A stretch of DNA of 64,000 nt from Campylobacter lari (lineage in GTDB: Bacteria; Campylobacterota; Campylobacteria; Campylobacterales; Campylobacteraceae). Positions 35,735 to 47,073 of this stretch are shown here, piece after piece. Numbering within the stretch: the first letter of the stretch is position 1; each line of letters begins with the position of its first letter. The stretch covers positions 310,001 to 374,000 of the forward strand of contig NZ_LR134508.1 of the NCBI RefSeq assembly GCF_900638335.1, read 5' to 3'. Made by a program: the position numbers and the translations under genes. The notes under the pieces are model-generated. The model worked only from the letters and a program-made list of their open reading frames with translations. It was not told where the DNA came from and did no database searches.

Positions 35735-37216
35735 ATGGAGGTTGTTCAAATTAATACTCAAATTGCGATAATGTTTGTCGCATATTCAGCACTAATGCTT
35801 TTTATCGGATTTTATTTTTATAAACAAAATAAAAATTCAGAGGACTATTTTTTAGGTGGTCGTTCTATGGGACCAGTGGTTTCAGCACTTAGTGCTGGAG
35901 CTTCTGATATGAGCGGTTGGCTTTTAATGGGTTTGCCAGGAGCATTATATGTAAGTGGTTTGGCTGAAAGTTATATTGCAATAGGTCTTAGTATAGGAGC
36001 GTTTTTAAACTGGGCTTTTGTAGCAAAAAGACTTAGAATTTATACTAGTGTGATTGCAAATTCTATTACAATTCCAGATTATTTTGAAACAAGGTTTGAT
36101 GACGATAAGCATATATTAAGAGTGGTTTGTGCTATTGTTATTTTAATTTTCTTTACTTTTTATGTTTCATCAGGGCTTGTAGGTGGAGCAAAACTTTTTG
36201 AAGCAACTTTTGGAATTCAATATGATTATGCTTTAACTACAGGAACTGTTATTATAGTTGCTTATACATTTTTAGGTGGATATAAGGCAGTTTGTTGGAC
36301 GGATTTGATTCAAGGTTTATTAATGATGAGTGCTTTGATTGTTGTGCCTATAGTGATGATTTATCATTTAGGTGGCTTTAGTGAAGCTGTTAATATAGTC
36401 AAAGAAATTAAGCCAAATACTTTTTCTATGGGAGAAGGATTAAGCTTTTTAGGTATAGTTTCAGCGCTTTCATGGGGACTTGGATATTTTGGTCAGCCAC
36501 ATATTTTGGTGCGTTTTATGTCTATAAGATCAACTAAAGACATCCCAATTGCTACTTTTGTAGGAATTTCTTGGATGGTTATATCTTTAATAGGTGCTTG
36601 TTTGATAGGTATTTTAGGTATAGCCTATGTGAGTAAATTTGAGCTTAGTTTGCAAGATCCTGAAAAAATTTTTATTGTAATGTCACAATTACTTTTTAAT
36701 CCTTGGATAGCAGGCATTTTACTTAGTGCTATTTTAGCAGCTATTATGAGTACAGCAAGTTCGCAATTACTTGTTTCAAGTTCAACTATAGCAGAAGATT
36801 TTTATAAAAGAATTTTCAATAAAGAAGCATCTAATAAAACAGTGATGACTTTGGGTAGATTTGGTGTTTTAGCGGTAGCTGTGATAGCTTTTATTATTTC
36901 TACTGATAAAAACTCAAGTGTGTTAAGTATAGTAGCTTATGCTTGGGCGGGATTTGGAGCAAGTTTTGGTTCTGTAATGCTCTTTTCGTTATTTTGGTCA
37001 AAAATGACAAGATACGCTGCTATTGCAGGTATGATTACTGGTGCAGTTGTAGTTGTAGTATATAAAAATTTCTTAGCCGAGTGGCTTAATTTTCCTATTT
37101 ATGAAATCATTCCAGGATTTTTAGCTGCTTCTGTTGTGATTGTTTTAGTGAGCTTGGTTACAAAAGTGCGCCCAGGAACTAAAGCAGCTTATGAAACAAT
37201 GTTAAAACATCTTTAA
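35735..37216 (+). CDS. putP: Sodium/proline symporter
   Basis: This 493-residue sodium:solute symporter has about 13 hydrophobic spans. Signature stretches are [36 protein letters not shown] near the N terminus (Na+ and proline site) and [14 protein letters not shown] in the middle, typical of PutP. It imports the substrate of PutA and shares its transcript. A symmetrical terminator follows. Confidence 0.95.
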   Translation: MEVVQINTQIAIMFVAYSALMLFIGFYFYKQNKNSEDYFLGGRSMGPVVSALSAGASDMSGWLLMGLPGALYVSGLAESYIAIGLSIGAFLNWAFVAKRLRIYTSVIANSITIPDYFETRFDDDKHILRVVCAIVILIFFTFYVSSGLVGGAKLFEATFGIQYDYALTTGTVIIVAYTFLGGYKAVCWTDLIQGLLMMSALIVVPIVMIYHLGGFSEAVNIVKEIKPNTFSMGEGLSFLGIVSALSWGLGYFGQPHILVRFMSIRSTKDIPIATFVGISWMVISLIGACLIGILGIAYVSKFELSLQDPEKIFIVMSQLLFNPWIAGILLSAILAAIMSTASSQLLVSSSTIAEDFYKRIFNKEASNKTVMTLGRFGVLAVAVIAFIISTDKNSSVLSIVAYAWAGFGASFGSVMLFSLFWSKMTRYAAIAGMITGAVVVVVYKNFLAEWLNFPIYEIIPGFLAASVVIVLVSLVTKVRPGTKAAYETMLKHL

Positions 37217-37220
37217 TATA

Positions 37221-37245
37221 TTCAAAAGCCTTTAAGGCTTTTGAA
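37221..37245. terminator. Bidirectional terminator between putP and fdhU
   Basis: TTCAAAAGCC and GGCTTTTGAA form a perfect 10-bp stem with a TTTAA loop. It starts 4 bases after the putP stop and overlaps the last codons of fdhU, so it can end both convergent transcripts. Confidence 0.85.
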
Positions 37246-37459
37246 TTAAAAATCTAAGCGTTGGGCCATCTTGATTTATTTCTAGAATTTCAAAACCACG
37301 ATTTTTAGCATCTTGAGGTATAGAATTGATACTTTGCGGACAGTCGCATAAAATTTCTAAAACTTCACCTGATTTTAGTTCTTTTAAGGCATCAATAGTA
37401 GCTATAGCAGGGTATGGGCAAACTTCACCTTCTAAATTTAAACTATAATGAATAATCAT
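37232..37459 (-). CDS. fdhU: TusA-like sulfur/selenium carrier FdhU
   Basis: This 75-residue TusA/SirA-family protein has the CPxP motif in GEVCPYPAIATIDALKEL. In C. jejuni the equivalent Cj1501 (FdhU), with FdhT, is required for selenium-dependent formate dehydrogenase activity. It overlaps fdhT by 4 bases (ATGA). It probably accepts selenium or sulfur delivered by the membrane partner and hands it toward SelD. Confidence 0.88.
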   Translation of the reverse strand: MIIHYSLNLEGEVCPYPAIATIDALKELKSGEVLEILCDCPQSINSIPQDAKNRGFEILEINQDGPTLRFLIQKP

Positions 37460-38682
37460 ATTTTTCCTTTTTTATTTTGTTTGAAAAAGAATGATTTTTT
37501 AAACTTTAATATAAATAAAAATAAAATTGCAAATAAAGTTAAATTGATTACTAAACCATTAAAATAACCAAATTCATTTAAAAGATGAATCTTTACTCCA
37601 TCTGTTAAGAAATTTGGAAAATAATCGTAGCTTAAAGCTAATATCATAGTGCCAATAATATTTGCAATACCCACTATAATAAAATGACTTTGTCCTTCAC
37701 AAGCTCGATACATCCAGCCACACTCGCATCCTCCGGCAAAAACTATCCCAAAGCCAAATAAAAAAGCGCCTAAAGCAATATTTGGTGATATTTCTATTAT
37801 TTTGCTAGTGTGTCCTTGCAAAATAAAAGCAAAAGCTATTAAACAAGCTATAATCATACCTATTAAAGCACCTTTTATAGCATTGTCTCTACCAAATAAA
37901 AATAAATCTCTAAAACAAGAAGTAAAGCAAATTTGAGCTCTAGATGTGATAAAACCAAAAACAAAGCCAAATATTAACGCTAAAGGAAGAATACTTTCTT
38001 TGTTGTTGATATTTAAAGGTTGTTTTTGTAGTATAAATACAACATAAGTTATAAAAATTATAAATACACCAAATCCTATATAAAAATATATCTTTGCGGT
38101 TTTATTGTGTGTTTTTAATGGTCGGTTTTCTTTACAAACACGTTGTAATTTGGCTTTTGGTTTAAAAGGTGATAGATTGCAAACTTTAACAGCTAAATAA
38201 ATCCCTAAAATCATAAATAAAGTAAAAACCCAAGTATGTAAAGAAAAATAAGGCAAGCCTGTAAAAAAATTTGCCAAGTTACATCCAAAGGCAAGTCTTG
38301 CACCAAAACCAGATAAAATTCCACCTATAATAGCTTGAAAAATTCGAATTTTGCTAGCAGGTAAGCGCCATTTGAATTTATTTGCTAAAAACGCAGCGCT
38401 TAAACACCCTATAAACATACCTACAAGCATAATACCATCAATTCTTGTTAAGAGAGTACCGTTTAAATTTTGCTTTTGATAATAAGAATAAGAGCTTAAG
38501 TCCATACCAAAAAATTCTAACAACTCTCCACCCCAGCGCGTCATTTCGCCAGTGACTGCCCAAACACTACCAAAAATTCCAAAATAAATAGCACTTAAAA
38601 TTCCAAGCATAATCATGCCTTTGGAATTATCCCAAAAATTTATAAAAAAAGATTGTTTGAAAGAATGCATTGTTGTATCCAA
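37456..38682 (-). CDS. fdhT: YedE/YeeE-type selenium (sulfur) transporter FdhT
   Basis: This 408-residue protein has about 10 membrane spans. Both halves carry YeeE/YedE motifs: GARLAFGCNLANFFTGLPYFSLHTWVF in the first and GGCECGWMYRACEGQSHFIIVG in the second, with cysteines facing the expected central pathway. C. jejuni Cj1500 (FdhT) is needed for selenium use in FDH biogenesis. It is transcribed divergently from selC and is coupled to fdhU. Confidence 0.88.
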   Translation of the reverse strand: MDTTMHSFKQSFFINFWDNSKGMIMLGILSAIYFGIFGSVWAVTGEMTRWGGELLEFFGMDLSSYSYYQKQNLNGTLLTRIDGIMLVGMFIGCLSAAFLANKFKWRLPASKIRIFQAIIGGILSGFGARLAFGCNLANFFTGLPYFSLHTWVFTLFMILGIYLAVKVCNLSPFKPKAKLQRVCKENRPLKTHNKTAKIYFYIGFGVFIIFITYVVFILQKQPLNINNKESILPLALIFGFVFGFITSRAQICFTSCFRDLFLFGRDNAIKGALIGMIIACLIAFAFILQGHTSKIIEISPNIALGAFLFGFGIVFAGGCECGWMYRACEGQSHFIIVGIANIIGTMILALSYDYFPNFLTDGVKIHLLNEFGYFNGLVINLTLFAILFLFILKFKKSFFFKQNKKGKI

Positions 38683-38692
38683 AAATTGTGAT

Positions 38693-38730
38693 TGTCAAAA
38701 CTTGACACTAAAATAAAAACTACTATTATA
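38693..38730 (-). promoter_or_regulatory. fdhTU promoter with palindromic operator candidate
   Basis: On the minus strand TATAAT lies at 38725-38730, predicting an RNA start near 38717. TGTCAA-AAC-TTGACA (38693-38707), a perfect 6-bp dyad, sits in the leader just upstream of the coding start, where a bound repressor would stop transcription. Confidence 0.5.
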
Positions 38731-38813
38731 ACTAAGAATTTTGATAATAAAATAAAACAAAACCGCTTATAACTTTAGGTATTTAATTTTTGTTTTAGTT
38801 AAAAATATTAAGA

Positions 38814-38819
38814 TATAAT
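38814..38819 (+). promoter_or_regulatory. selC promoter -10 box
   Basis: AGATATAATAT contains TATAAT 10 bases before the first base of tRNA-Sec, the right distance for transcription to begin at or just before the mature 5' end. Confidence 0.55.
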
Positions 38820-38828
38820 ATATTTTTT

Positions 38829-40616
<1,788 letters not shown>

Positions 40617-40617
<1 letters not shown>

Positions 40618-41132
40618 TGAAAAAAATAATATATTTATTGATTTTTTTAAATTTTGTAAATGCACAGCAAAATTGTGAGCAATATTTTGAAGCAAGAAAA
40701 GAACAAATGCAAGAACAAATTAGAGAATATGATGAAGCAAAACAGAGCTTGGAAGCTTATAGAGCATCTTTTGAAGCTTTACAAAAAGAAAAAATGCAAG
40801 CTTTAATACAAAAAGAAGCTGATATTAATGCAAGTTTAGAACAAATTAAAAGCCTAAAAGAACAAAATGAGCGTATATTAGAAGCGACTAGGCAAAATCT
40901 TCAAGCGATTAATGATAAAACCATGGGGCGTATTACAGAAATCTATGCAAAAATGAAAGATGTGGCTGTTGCAGGTATATTAAGTGAAATGGAACCTGAT
41001 GAAGCTTCAAAAATTCTACTTTCATTAGATCCTAGAAAAATTTCATCTATTATGGCAAAAATGGAACCTAAAAAAGCTTCGGATTTAACACTGCTTTTGA
41101 AAAATTTAGATCAAAATGCAAGTTCGCAGTAA
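40617..41132 (+). CDS. MotE-like periplasmic protein with two N-glycosylation sequons
   Basis: This 171-residue protein has a signal peptide (MKKIIYLLIFLNFVNA), a long coiled coil (about 25-110) and a C-terminal MgtE-N-like bundle (ILSEMEPDEASKILLSLDPRKISSIMAKMEPKKASDLTLLL). It corresponds to C. jejuni Cj1496c, a known glycoprotein affecting invasion and chick colonisation. Two PglB sequons of the D/E-x-N-x-S/T type are visible: DINAS (N71) and DQNAS (N167). The MotE fold and the preceding FliJ-like gene point to a flagellar motor role. Confidence 0.82.
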
Positions 41133-41193
41133 GTTTTAAGCAGTTTTTACCTTTTTTTTAGTATTATTTCAATAAAAATAAAAAGGTGAATAA

Positions 41194-41745
41194 ATGCGTA
41201 TCAAACCAGCTCACATACCTTATATAGCAAATAAAATAATACTTGATTTAATGCACTCTTCTTTTGTAAAAATTAAAGATGATAGTCAAAAGCTTTTAAA
41301 AATAGCAAAAGAAATTATAGAAATAGATGTTTTAAATGAACGTAAGCTTGATGAAAAAGCAAAAGAGCTTTTAGAAAGTCAAGAAGATGAAATTGAGTTT
41401 ATGCAAATAGATAGAAAAAGTATGTTTTGGATGATTAAGAAAAAATTGGCAAATGAGTTTAAATTTATGCTTGATAGTGAAGATAGATACAATAACCTTT
41501 CTCACAAAATTTTAGAAAATTTAGTAGAAGAAGATTTGATAAATTACAATGTATCAGAAAATCGTGTGAAAAATCTCATTTTCTCAAGTATTATGTCTTA
41601 TTTAAAAGAGTATGAAAATTTAGAAGATTTGGTTTATGAAAAAATTTCAAATTATAAAAGAAAGCTTATCCCAGGTTCTGAGGAATATGAATTAGTATTT
41701 GAAAAGCTTTACCAAGAAGAGCTTAGAAAAAAGGGACTTTTATGA
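41194..41745 (+). CDS. DUF507 family protein
   Basis: This 183-residue soluble, helical, highly charged protein matches DUF507 throughout (start RIKPAHIPYIANKIILDLMHSSFV and end LVFEKLYQEELRKKGLL are typical). No catalytic motif is visible and no function is established. It corresponds to C. jejuni Cj1495c. It overlaps the carA start by 4 bases, so it is probably co-translated with carA, although a link to carbamoyl phosphate synthesis is not known. Confidence 0.85.
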   Translation: MRIKPAHIPYIANKIILDLMHSSFVKIKDDSQKLLKIAKEIIEIDVLNERKLDEKAKELLESQEDEIEFMQIDRKSMFWMIKKKLANEFKFMLDSEDRYNNLSHKILENLVEEDLINYNVSENRVKNLIFSSIMSYLKEYENLEDLVYEKISNYKRKLIPGSEEYELVFEKLYQEELRKKGLL

Positions 41746-42860
41746 AAGCATATATTTATATAGAAAACGATGTTTTTTTAAGCGCAAAAGCTTTTGGAGA
41801 AGGTGGAACTTTTTTTGGCGAACTTGTCTTTAATACTTCTTTGACAGGATATCAAGAAATTATTTCCGATCCTTCATATGCAGGTCAATTTGTGGTTTTT
41901 TCAATGCCAGAAATTGGTATAGTTGGTGTTAATGATGAGGATAATGAAAGCAAAGAAGTTTTTGCTAGTGGCATGATTATAAGAGAGCTAAATGAAGATT
42001 ATTCAAATTTTAGAGCCAATGATTCTTTAAGTGTTTATTTAAAAAAACATGGAAAAATAGGTCTTTGTGAAGTTGATACAAGATTTTTAGTTAAAATGAT
42101 TAGAGATCAAGGTAATTTAAGAGCTGTTATTTCTACTGAAATCAAAGATAAAGAAGAACTTAAAAAAATACTTCTTTCTAGTGCTAAAATTGATGAGGTA
42201 AATTATGTAGCTCAAGTTAGCACTAAAAGCTCTTATAAGCATAGTAAAGGTGCTTGGGATCATAGTAAAAAAGCTTATGAGAATGTAAAAGCAAGTGGTA
42301 AAAAAGTAGCTGTGATTGATTATGGTGTAAAAGAAAATATTTTAAATGAGCTTGTAAGCGTAGGACTTGAAGTAGAAGTTTTTCCTTATAATACCAAGGC
42401 AAAAGATTTGATTGATTTATATCAAAAAGGTGTAATTCATGGGGTGTTTTTATCCAATGGGCCAGGCGAGCCAAGAATTTTAAAAGATGAAATCGCAGAG
42501 ATTAAAAAATTAGCAGAAGCAAAAATTCCCATGTTAGGTATTTGTTTGGGGCACCAACTTTTAAGTAATGCTTTTGGTTATGAAACTTATAAGATGAAAT
42601 TTGGTCAACACGGTGCAAATCATCCAGTAATCAATCTTACAAATAATACAGTAGAAATTACAGCACAAAATCACAACTATAATGTTCCTGAAGAAATAGC
42701 AGAGGTTGCAACAATTACTCATAGAAATTTATTTGGTGACAATGTAGAGGGTGTAAGATATAAAAATTATCCTATTATATCAGTACAGCACCATCCAGAA
42801 AGCTCATCAGGGCCACATGAGAGCAAGTATATTTTTAAAGAATTTTTAGAGCTTTTGTGA
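41742..42860 (+). CDS. carA: Carbamoyl-phosphate synthase small subunit
   Basis: This 372-residue glutaminase subunit provides ammonia to CarB for arginine and pyrimidine synthesis. The N-terminal CPSase small domain includes FNTSLTGYQEIISDPSYAGQ. The class I amidotransferase domain has the nucleophile Cys in MLGICLGHQLL (about 266) and the His-Glu pair in SVQHHPESSSGPHE (about 349). The last bases overlap the GTG of the next gene. carB is not in this window. Confidence 0.95.
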   Translation: MKAYIYIENDVFLSAKAFGEGGTFFGELVFNTSLTGYQEIISDPSYAGQFVVFSMPEIGIVGVNDEDNESKEVFASGMIIRELNEDYSNFRANDSLSVYLKKHGKIGLCEVDTRFLVKMIRDQGNLRAVISTEIKDKEELKKILLSSAKIDEVNYVAQVSTKSSYKHSKGAWDHSKKAYENVKASGKKVAVIDYGVKENILNELVSVGLEVEVFPYNTKAKDLIDLYQKGVIHGVFLSNGPGEPRILKDEIAEIKKLAEAKIPMLGICLGHQLLSNAFGYETYKMKFGQHGANHPVINLTNNTVEITAQNHNYNVPEEIAEVATITHRNLFGDNVEGVRYKNYPIISVQHHPESSSGPHESKYIFKEFLELL

Positions 42861-43519
42861 ATTTAGATTTTATTGCTTTAGTGAGTATAGCTTTTCTTTC
42901 AAGCTTTGGACATTGCTATGGAATGTGTGGAGGCTTTGTTTTAGCTTATACTCAGCTTTCAAAGCAAATCAAACTTCCTTTTTCTCTTTTGATTTTCTCT
43001 TATCATTTATCTCGAATTTTTGCTTATGTTTGCTTAGGTGTATTTTTTGGAATTTTTGGAAATTTATTTTCTTTTAATGAATTTGCAAAAGGTGTAATGT
43101 TTTTTATTATTGGGCTTTTTATGATGATTTTAGCTTGTGCTTTAATTTTTAAAGGAAAATTGTTAGCTTTTTTTGAAAATTCTTTAATTTTTGATTGTGT
43201 TATCAAAAAAAGCATTTCAAGATTAATTCAAAACAAGTCTTTAAAAAGTACTATTTTTTTAGGCTTTTTAAATGGTTTTGTGCCTTGTGGCTTAGTATAT
43301 TTTTATATAGCTTTTGGAATGAGTGTGCAAAATGTTTATTTAGCAGCATTAATTATGCTTGTTTTTGGACTTTCAACACTGCCTGCTTTGGTATTTTTTG
43401 CTTATTTTTCTAAAACACTAAATGAAAAATTTCAAAAAACGGCTAGTTCGATTTCTTACTTATTAATCTTTTTATATGGAGTGTATTTTTCATATACAGG
43501 CTTTATACTTACAAAGTAA
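42857..43519 (+). CDS. DsbD_2/TauE-like membrane protein upstream of cbb3 oxidase
   Basis: This 220-residue protein has six hydrophobic spans. It starts at GTG inside the carA stop (GTGA). SFGHCYGMCGGFVLAY at 15-30 and NGFVPCGLVYFYIAFG at about 146-161 are the paired motifs of the cytochrome c biogenesis/sulfite exporter-like family (DsbD_2), with two cysteines in the first and one in the second. Relatives are often beside ccoNOQP genes and are suspected to handle copper or thiols for oxidase assembly. The exact role here is inferred from position only. Confidence 0.72.
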   Translation: MNLDFIALVSIAFLSSFGHCYGMCGGFVLAYTQLSKQIKLPFSLLIFSYHLSRIFAYVCLGVFFGIFGNLFSFNEFAKGVMFFIIGLFMMILACALIFKGKLLAFFENSLIFDCVIKKSISRLIQNKSLKSTIFLGFLNGFVPCGLVYFYIAFGMSVQNVYLAALIMLVFGLSTLPALVFFAYFSKTLNEKFQKTASSISYLLIFLYGVYFSYTGFILTK

Positions 43520-43577
43520 TTTATTAACAGATAATTAATAAACATAATTTTTAAGCTAAAAAAGATATTAGTTATCA

Positions 43578-43583
43578 TATAAT
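43578..43583 (+). promoter_or_regulatory. cco operon -10 box
   Basis: CATATAATATAAAG contains TATAAT 43 bases before the ccoN ATG, predicting an RNA start near 43590. AAGGAG follows at 43615-43620. The 106-base gap holds nothing else I recognise. Confidence 0.5.
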
Positions 43584-43625
43584 ATAAAGATTGCATAATT
43601 GCAGAAAAAAAATTAAGGAGAGGAA

Positions 43626-45092
43626 ATGCACCCAGGAAATGCATTAAACTATGACTATACGGTCGCTAAATATTTTATGTTTGCTACCTTATTGTTTGGT
43701 GTTATTGGTATGGCTATTGGAACGCTTATTGCCTTTCAAATGGCTTATCCGGATTTAAACTATTTGGCTGGCGAGTATGGTACTTTTTCAAGACTTAGAC
43801 CATTACACACTTCAGGTGTAATTTTTGGTTTTATGCTCTCAGGAATTTGGGCTACTTGGTATTATATTGGTCAACGCGTGCTAAAAGTTAGTATGGCAGA
43901 ATCAAGCTTTTTAATGTTTATTGGTAAATTGCATTTTTGGCTTTATATGATCACTATGATTATAGCTGTTATCACTTTATTTGCAGGTGTTAGTACTTCA
44001 AAAGAATACGCAGAACTTGAATGGCCACTTGATATATTGGTAGTTTTAGTTTGGGTTTTATGGGGTGTAAGTATTTTTGGGCTTATCGGAATTCGCCGTG
44101 AAAAAACATTATATGTTTCACTTTGGTATTATATAGCTACCTTTTTAGGTATAGCAATGCTTTATCTATTTAATAATATGGCCGTACCAACATATTTTGT
44201 AAGTGGAATGGGTGATTGGTGGCATAGTGTTTCTATGTATGCAGGAACAAATGATGCGTTAGTTCAATGGTGGTATGGACACAATGCTGTTGCATTTGTA
44301 TTCACTGTTGGTATTATCGCACAAATTTATTATTTTTTACCAAAAGAAAGCGGTCAACCAATTTTCTCTTATAAATTATCTTTATTTGCGTTTTGGGGCT
44401 TAATGTTTGTTTATCTATGGGCAGGTGGACACCATTTAATTTATTCAACTGTGCCTGATTGGATGCAAACTATGGGATCAGTTTTCTCAATTGTTCTTAT
44501 TTTGCCTTCTTGGGGTTCAGCAATTAATATCTTGCTTACTATGAAAGGTGAGTGGAGTCAATTAAGAGAAAGTCCATTGATTAAATTTATGATTTTAGCT
44601 TCAACTTTCTACATGTTCTCAACTTTAGAAGGTCCTATTCTTTCTATTAAATCAGTTAATGCGTTGGCGCACTTTACAGATTGGATTCCAGGTCACGTTC
44701 ATGATGGTACTTTAGGTTGGGTTGGCTTTATGACTATGGCTGCGCTTTATCACATGGTACCTAGAATGTTTAAAAGAGAGCTATATAGCAAATCATTAAT
44801 GGAGGCTCAATTTTGGATTCAAACTACAGGTATAGTACTATATTTTAGTTCTATGTGGATAGCAGGTATTACTCAAGGTATGATGTGGAGAGCTACAGAT
44901 GAGTATGGTAACTTACTTTATACTTTCATCGATACTGTTGAAGCTATTATTCCTTATTATTGGATTAGAGCTGTAGGTGGCTTGTTATACTTAGTAGGAT
45001 TTTTCATGTTTGTTTATAATATTTATAAATCAATTTCAGTGGGTAGAGTGCTTGATAAAGAACCAAAAAGTGCTTCACCTATGGCAGCATAA
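43626..45092 (+). CDS. ccoN: cbb3-type cytochrome c oxidase subunit I
   Basis: This 488-residue protein has 12 membrane spans and is the catalytic haem-copper subunit. Conserved histidines occur in RPLHTSGVIFGF (low-spin haem), WWYGHNAVAFVFT (CuB), WAGGHHLIYSTVPDW (CuB) and LAHFTDWIPGHVHDGTLGW (haem ligands). It is the high-affinity terminal oxidase of microaerophiles and the only aerobic oxidase seen in this window. ccoO follows after 11 bases. Confidence 0.96.
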   Translation: MHPGNALNYDYTVAKYFMFATLLFGVIGMAIGTLIAFQMAYPDLNYLAGEYGTFSRLRPLHTSGVIFGFMLSGIWATWYYIGQRVLKVSMAESSFLMFIGKLHFWLYMITMIIAVITLFAGVSTSKEYAELEWPLDILVVLVWVLWGVSIFGLIGIRREKTLYVSLWYYIATFLGIAMLYLFNNMAVPTYFVSGMGDWWHSVSMYAGTNDALVQWWYGHNAVAFVFTVGIIAQIYYFLPKESGQPIFSYKLSLFAFWGLMFVYLWAGGHHLIYSTVPDWMQTMGSVFSIVLILPSWGSAINILLTMKGEWSQLRESPLIKFMILASTFYMFSTLEGPILSIKSVNALAHFTDWIPGHVHDGTLGWVGFMTMAALYHMVPRMFKRELYSKSLMEAQFWIQTTGIVLYFSSMWIAGITQGMMWRATDEYGNLLYTFIDTVEAIIPYYWIRAVGGLLYLVGFFMFVYNIYKSISVGRVLDKEPKSASPMAA

Positions 45093-45103
45093 GGAGGAAA
45101 AAT

Positions 45104-45769
45104 ATGTTTAGTTGGTTAGAAAAAAATCCATTCTTTTTTGCTGTAGCAGTATTTATTGTAATTGCATATGCAGGTATTGTGGAGGTTTTACCTGATTTTG
45201 CACAAAATGCAAGACCAATTGAAGGTAAAAAACCTTACACTGTTTTACAACTTGCAGGACGTCATGCTTATATTAAAGAAAGTTGCAATGCATGCCATTC
45301 GCAACTTATTCGTCCTTTTAAATCAGAAACAGATCGTTATGGTATGTATTCAGTTAGCGGTGAATATGCTTATGATAGACCATTTTTATGGGGTTCAAAA
45401 AGAACAGGACCTGATTTATTGCGCGTAGGAAATTTTAGAACCACTGATTGGCATGAAAATCATATGTGGGATCCAGTATCTGTAGTACCTGGTTCTATTA
45501 TGCCAGCCTATAAGCATATGTTTAGTAATAATGCAAACATAGAAACAGCTTATGCGGAAGCACTAACTGTAAAAAAAGTTTTCAATGTACCTTATGATGC
45601 TGAAAATGGTACAAAACTTGGCACTTGGGAAGAAGCTCAAGCAGAAGTTAAGGCAGAAGCTCAAGCTATAGTAGATCAAATGAAAAACCAAGATGTTAAA
45701 GATGCGTTTGCTAGAGGTGAAATTAGAGAAATTGTAGCTATAATCGCGTATCTTAATAGCTTAAAATAG
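45104..45769 (+). CDS. ccoO: cbb3-type oxidase mono-haem cytochrome c subunit
   Basis: This 221-residue protein has one N-terminal membrane anchor (FFFAVAVFIVIAYAGIVEV) and one c-type haem site, CNACH at about 62-66, in the typical AYIKESCNACHSQLIRPFKSE context; the axial Met lies in the PGSIMPAYKHMF segment. It accepts electrons from CcoP and passes them to CcoN. Confidence 0.96.
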   Translation: MFSWLEKNPFFFAVAVFIVIAYAGIVEVLPDFAQNARPIEGKKPYTVLQLAGRHAYIKESCNACHSQLIRPFKSETDRYGMYSVSGEYAYDRPFLWGSKRTGPDLLRVGNFRTTDWHENHMWDPVSVVPGSIMPAYKHMFSNNANIETAYAEALTVKKVFNVPYDAENGTKLGTWEEAQAEVKAEAQAIVDQMKNQDVKDAFARGEIREIVAIIAYLNSLK

Positions 45770-45777
45770 GAAAAACT

Positions 45778-45981
45778 ATGGATTTAGAACTAATAAGAGA
45801 GCTACAGGCTTACGGTTTTTTTGCTCTTGTAGTATTTTTAGTGGTGGTTTTGTATTCTTATTGGTTTCATTTGTATAGATCTGAAAAGACAGGTAGAAGA
45901 AACTATGAAAAATACGCTGATTTAGCACTGCATGATGAAATCAGCGATCGTGTTTTAGAGCAAAATAAAAGGAGTGCTTAA
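45778..45981 (+). CDS. ccoQ: cbb3-type oxidase subunit CcoQ
   Basis: This 67-residue protein has a single span (AYGFFALVVFLVVVLYSYWFHLYRSEKTGRRNYEKYA), typical of CcoQ, which stabilises CcoP in the complex. The stop overlaps the ccoP ATG by one base. Confidence 0.92.
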   Translation: MDLELIRELQAYGFFALVVFLVVVLYSYWFHLYRSEKTGRRNYEKYADLALHDEISDRVLEQNKRSA

Positions 45982-46859
45982 TGCAATGGTTGAATTTACA
46001 AGATAATGTTAATTTGTTATCTTTTATTGGAGCAATTCTTATCATCTTGATTACACTGGTTGTGGTAGGAAAATTGTTTAAAAGTATGAAAGAAGAAAAA
46101 AGCCAAGGCGAACTAAGTGAGCATAGTTGGGATGGTATAGGCGAGTTTAAAAATCCTATACCACTTGGCTGGGCTGTTGTATTTTTCTTGGCTATAGTGT
46201 GGTGTATATGGTATTTTCTTTGGGGATATCCTTTAAATAGCTATTCTCAAATTGGTGAGTATAACAAAGAAGTGCAAGCACATAATGAGAAATTTGCGCA
46301 GAAATTTGCAAATTTAAGTGCACAAGATAAACAAGAAATGGGTAAAAATATTTTCTTGGTTCAATGTTCTTCTTGTCATGGAATTACCGGTGATGGTATT
46401 AATGGAAAAGCACAAAATCTTAATATTTGGGGCTCAGAAGAAGGACTTATAGAAGTAATTACTAAAGGTTCTAAAGGTATGAATTATCCTATGGGCGAGA
46501 TGTTAAGCGCAGCGGATAATGGTATAGATGAAGCTGATATTCCTGCAATTGCAGCTTATGTTGCTTCTGAAATTTCAGCGATTAAAAAAACTGAAAATCC
46601 TCAACTTATAGCAAAAGGAAAAGAACTTTTTGTAACTTGTACAGTATGTCATGGTGAAGATGGAAAAGGAACTATTGATGGTCAGTTAGTAGCTCCAGAT
46701 TTAACAAAATATGGCAGTGCTGAATTTGTAGTAGATGTTTTAAATCGTGGTAAAGCAGGAAGTATAGGGGTAATGCCTCATTTTAACAATGGGTTGTTAA
46801 ATGAGCTTCAAAAAGAAGCAGTTAGTGAATATGTGATTTCTCTTTCAAGGGGTGAATAA
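45981..46859 (+). CDS. ccoP: cbb3-type oxidase di-haem cytochrome c subunit
   Basis: This 292-residue protein has two N-terminal spans and two c-haem motifs: CSSCH at about 131 and CTVCH at about 220. It is the electron entry point of the oxidase from periplasmic cytochrome c. The DUF4006 gene that follows overlaps its last base. Confidence 0.95.
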   Translation: MQWLNLQDNVNLLSFIGAILIILITLVVVGKLFKSMKEEKSQGELSEHSWDGIGEFKNPIPLGWAVVFFLAIVWCIWYFLWGYPLNSYSQIGEYNKEVQAHNEKFAQKFANLSAQDKQEMGKNIFLVQCSSCHGITGDGINGKAQNLNIWGSEEGLIEVITKGSKGMNYPMGEMLSAADNGIDEADIPAIAAYVASEISAIKKTENPQLIAKGKELFVTCTVCHGEDGKGTIDGQLVAPDLTKYGSAEFVVDVLNRGKAGSIGVMPHFNNGLLNELQKEAVSEYVISLSRGE

Positions 46860-47071
46860 TGGAAAATTCAAATAGATGTGTATTTTCACTTTCAGGCGTT
46901 AGTGGAATGTTAATAGCAACTGTTTTATTGTTATCGATTTTAGCTGGACTTACTGTTTGGGGTCTTAAAACTCAGCAAGATGTTATGCAAAAACCTTATA
47001 AAATAGAAAATGCAGAGCAAATTAAAATGTTTGACTCTAAAAGAGAAGAACATATCATCATAAAGGAATGA
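46859..47071 (+). CDS. DUF4006 small membrane protein
   Basis: This 70-residue protein has one hydrophobic span (GVSGMLIATVLLLSILAGLTVWGL) and a polar tail. It is the DUF4006 family found directly after ccoP in Campylobacterota. Function is not established, but the one-base overlap with ccoP and conserved position suggest an oxidase assembly or stability role. Confidence 0.8.
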   Translation: MENSNRCVFSLSGVSGMLIATVLLLSILAGLTVWGLKTQQDVMQKPYKIENAEQIKMFDSKREEHIIIKE

Positions 47072-47073
47072 TT

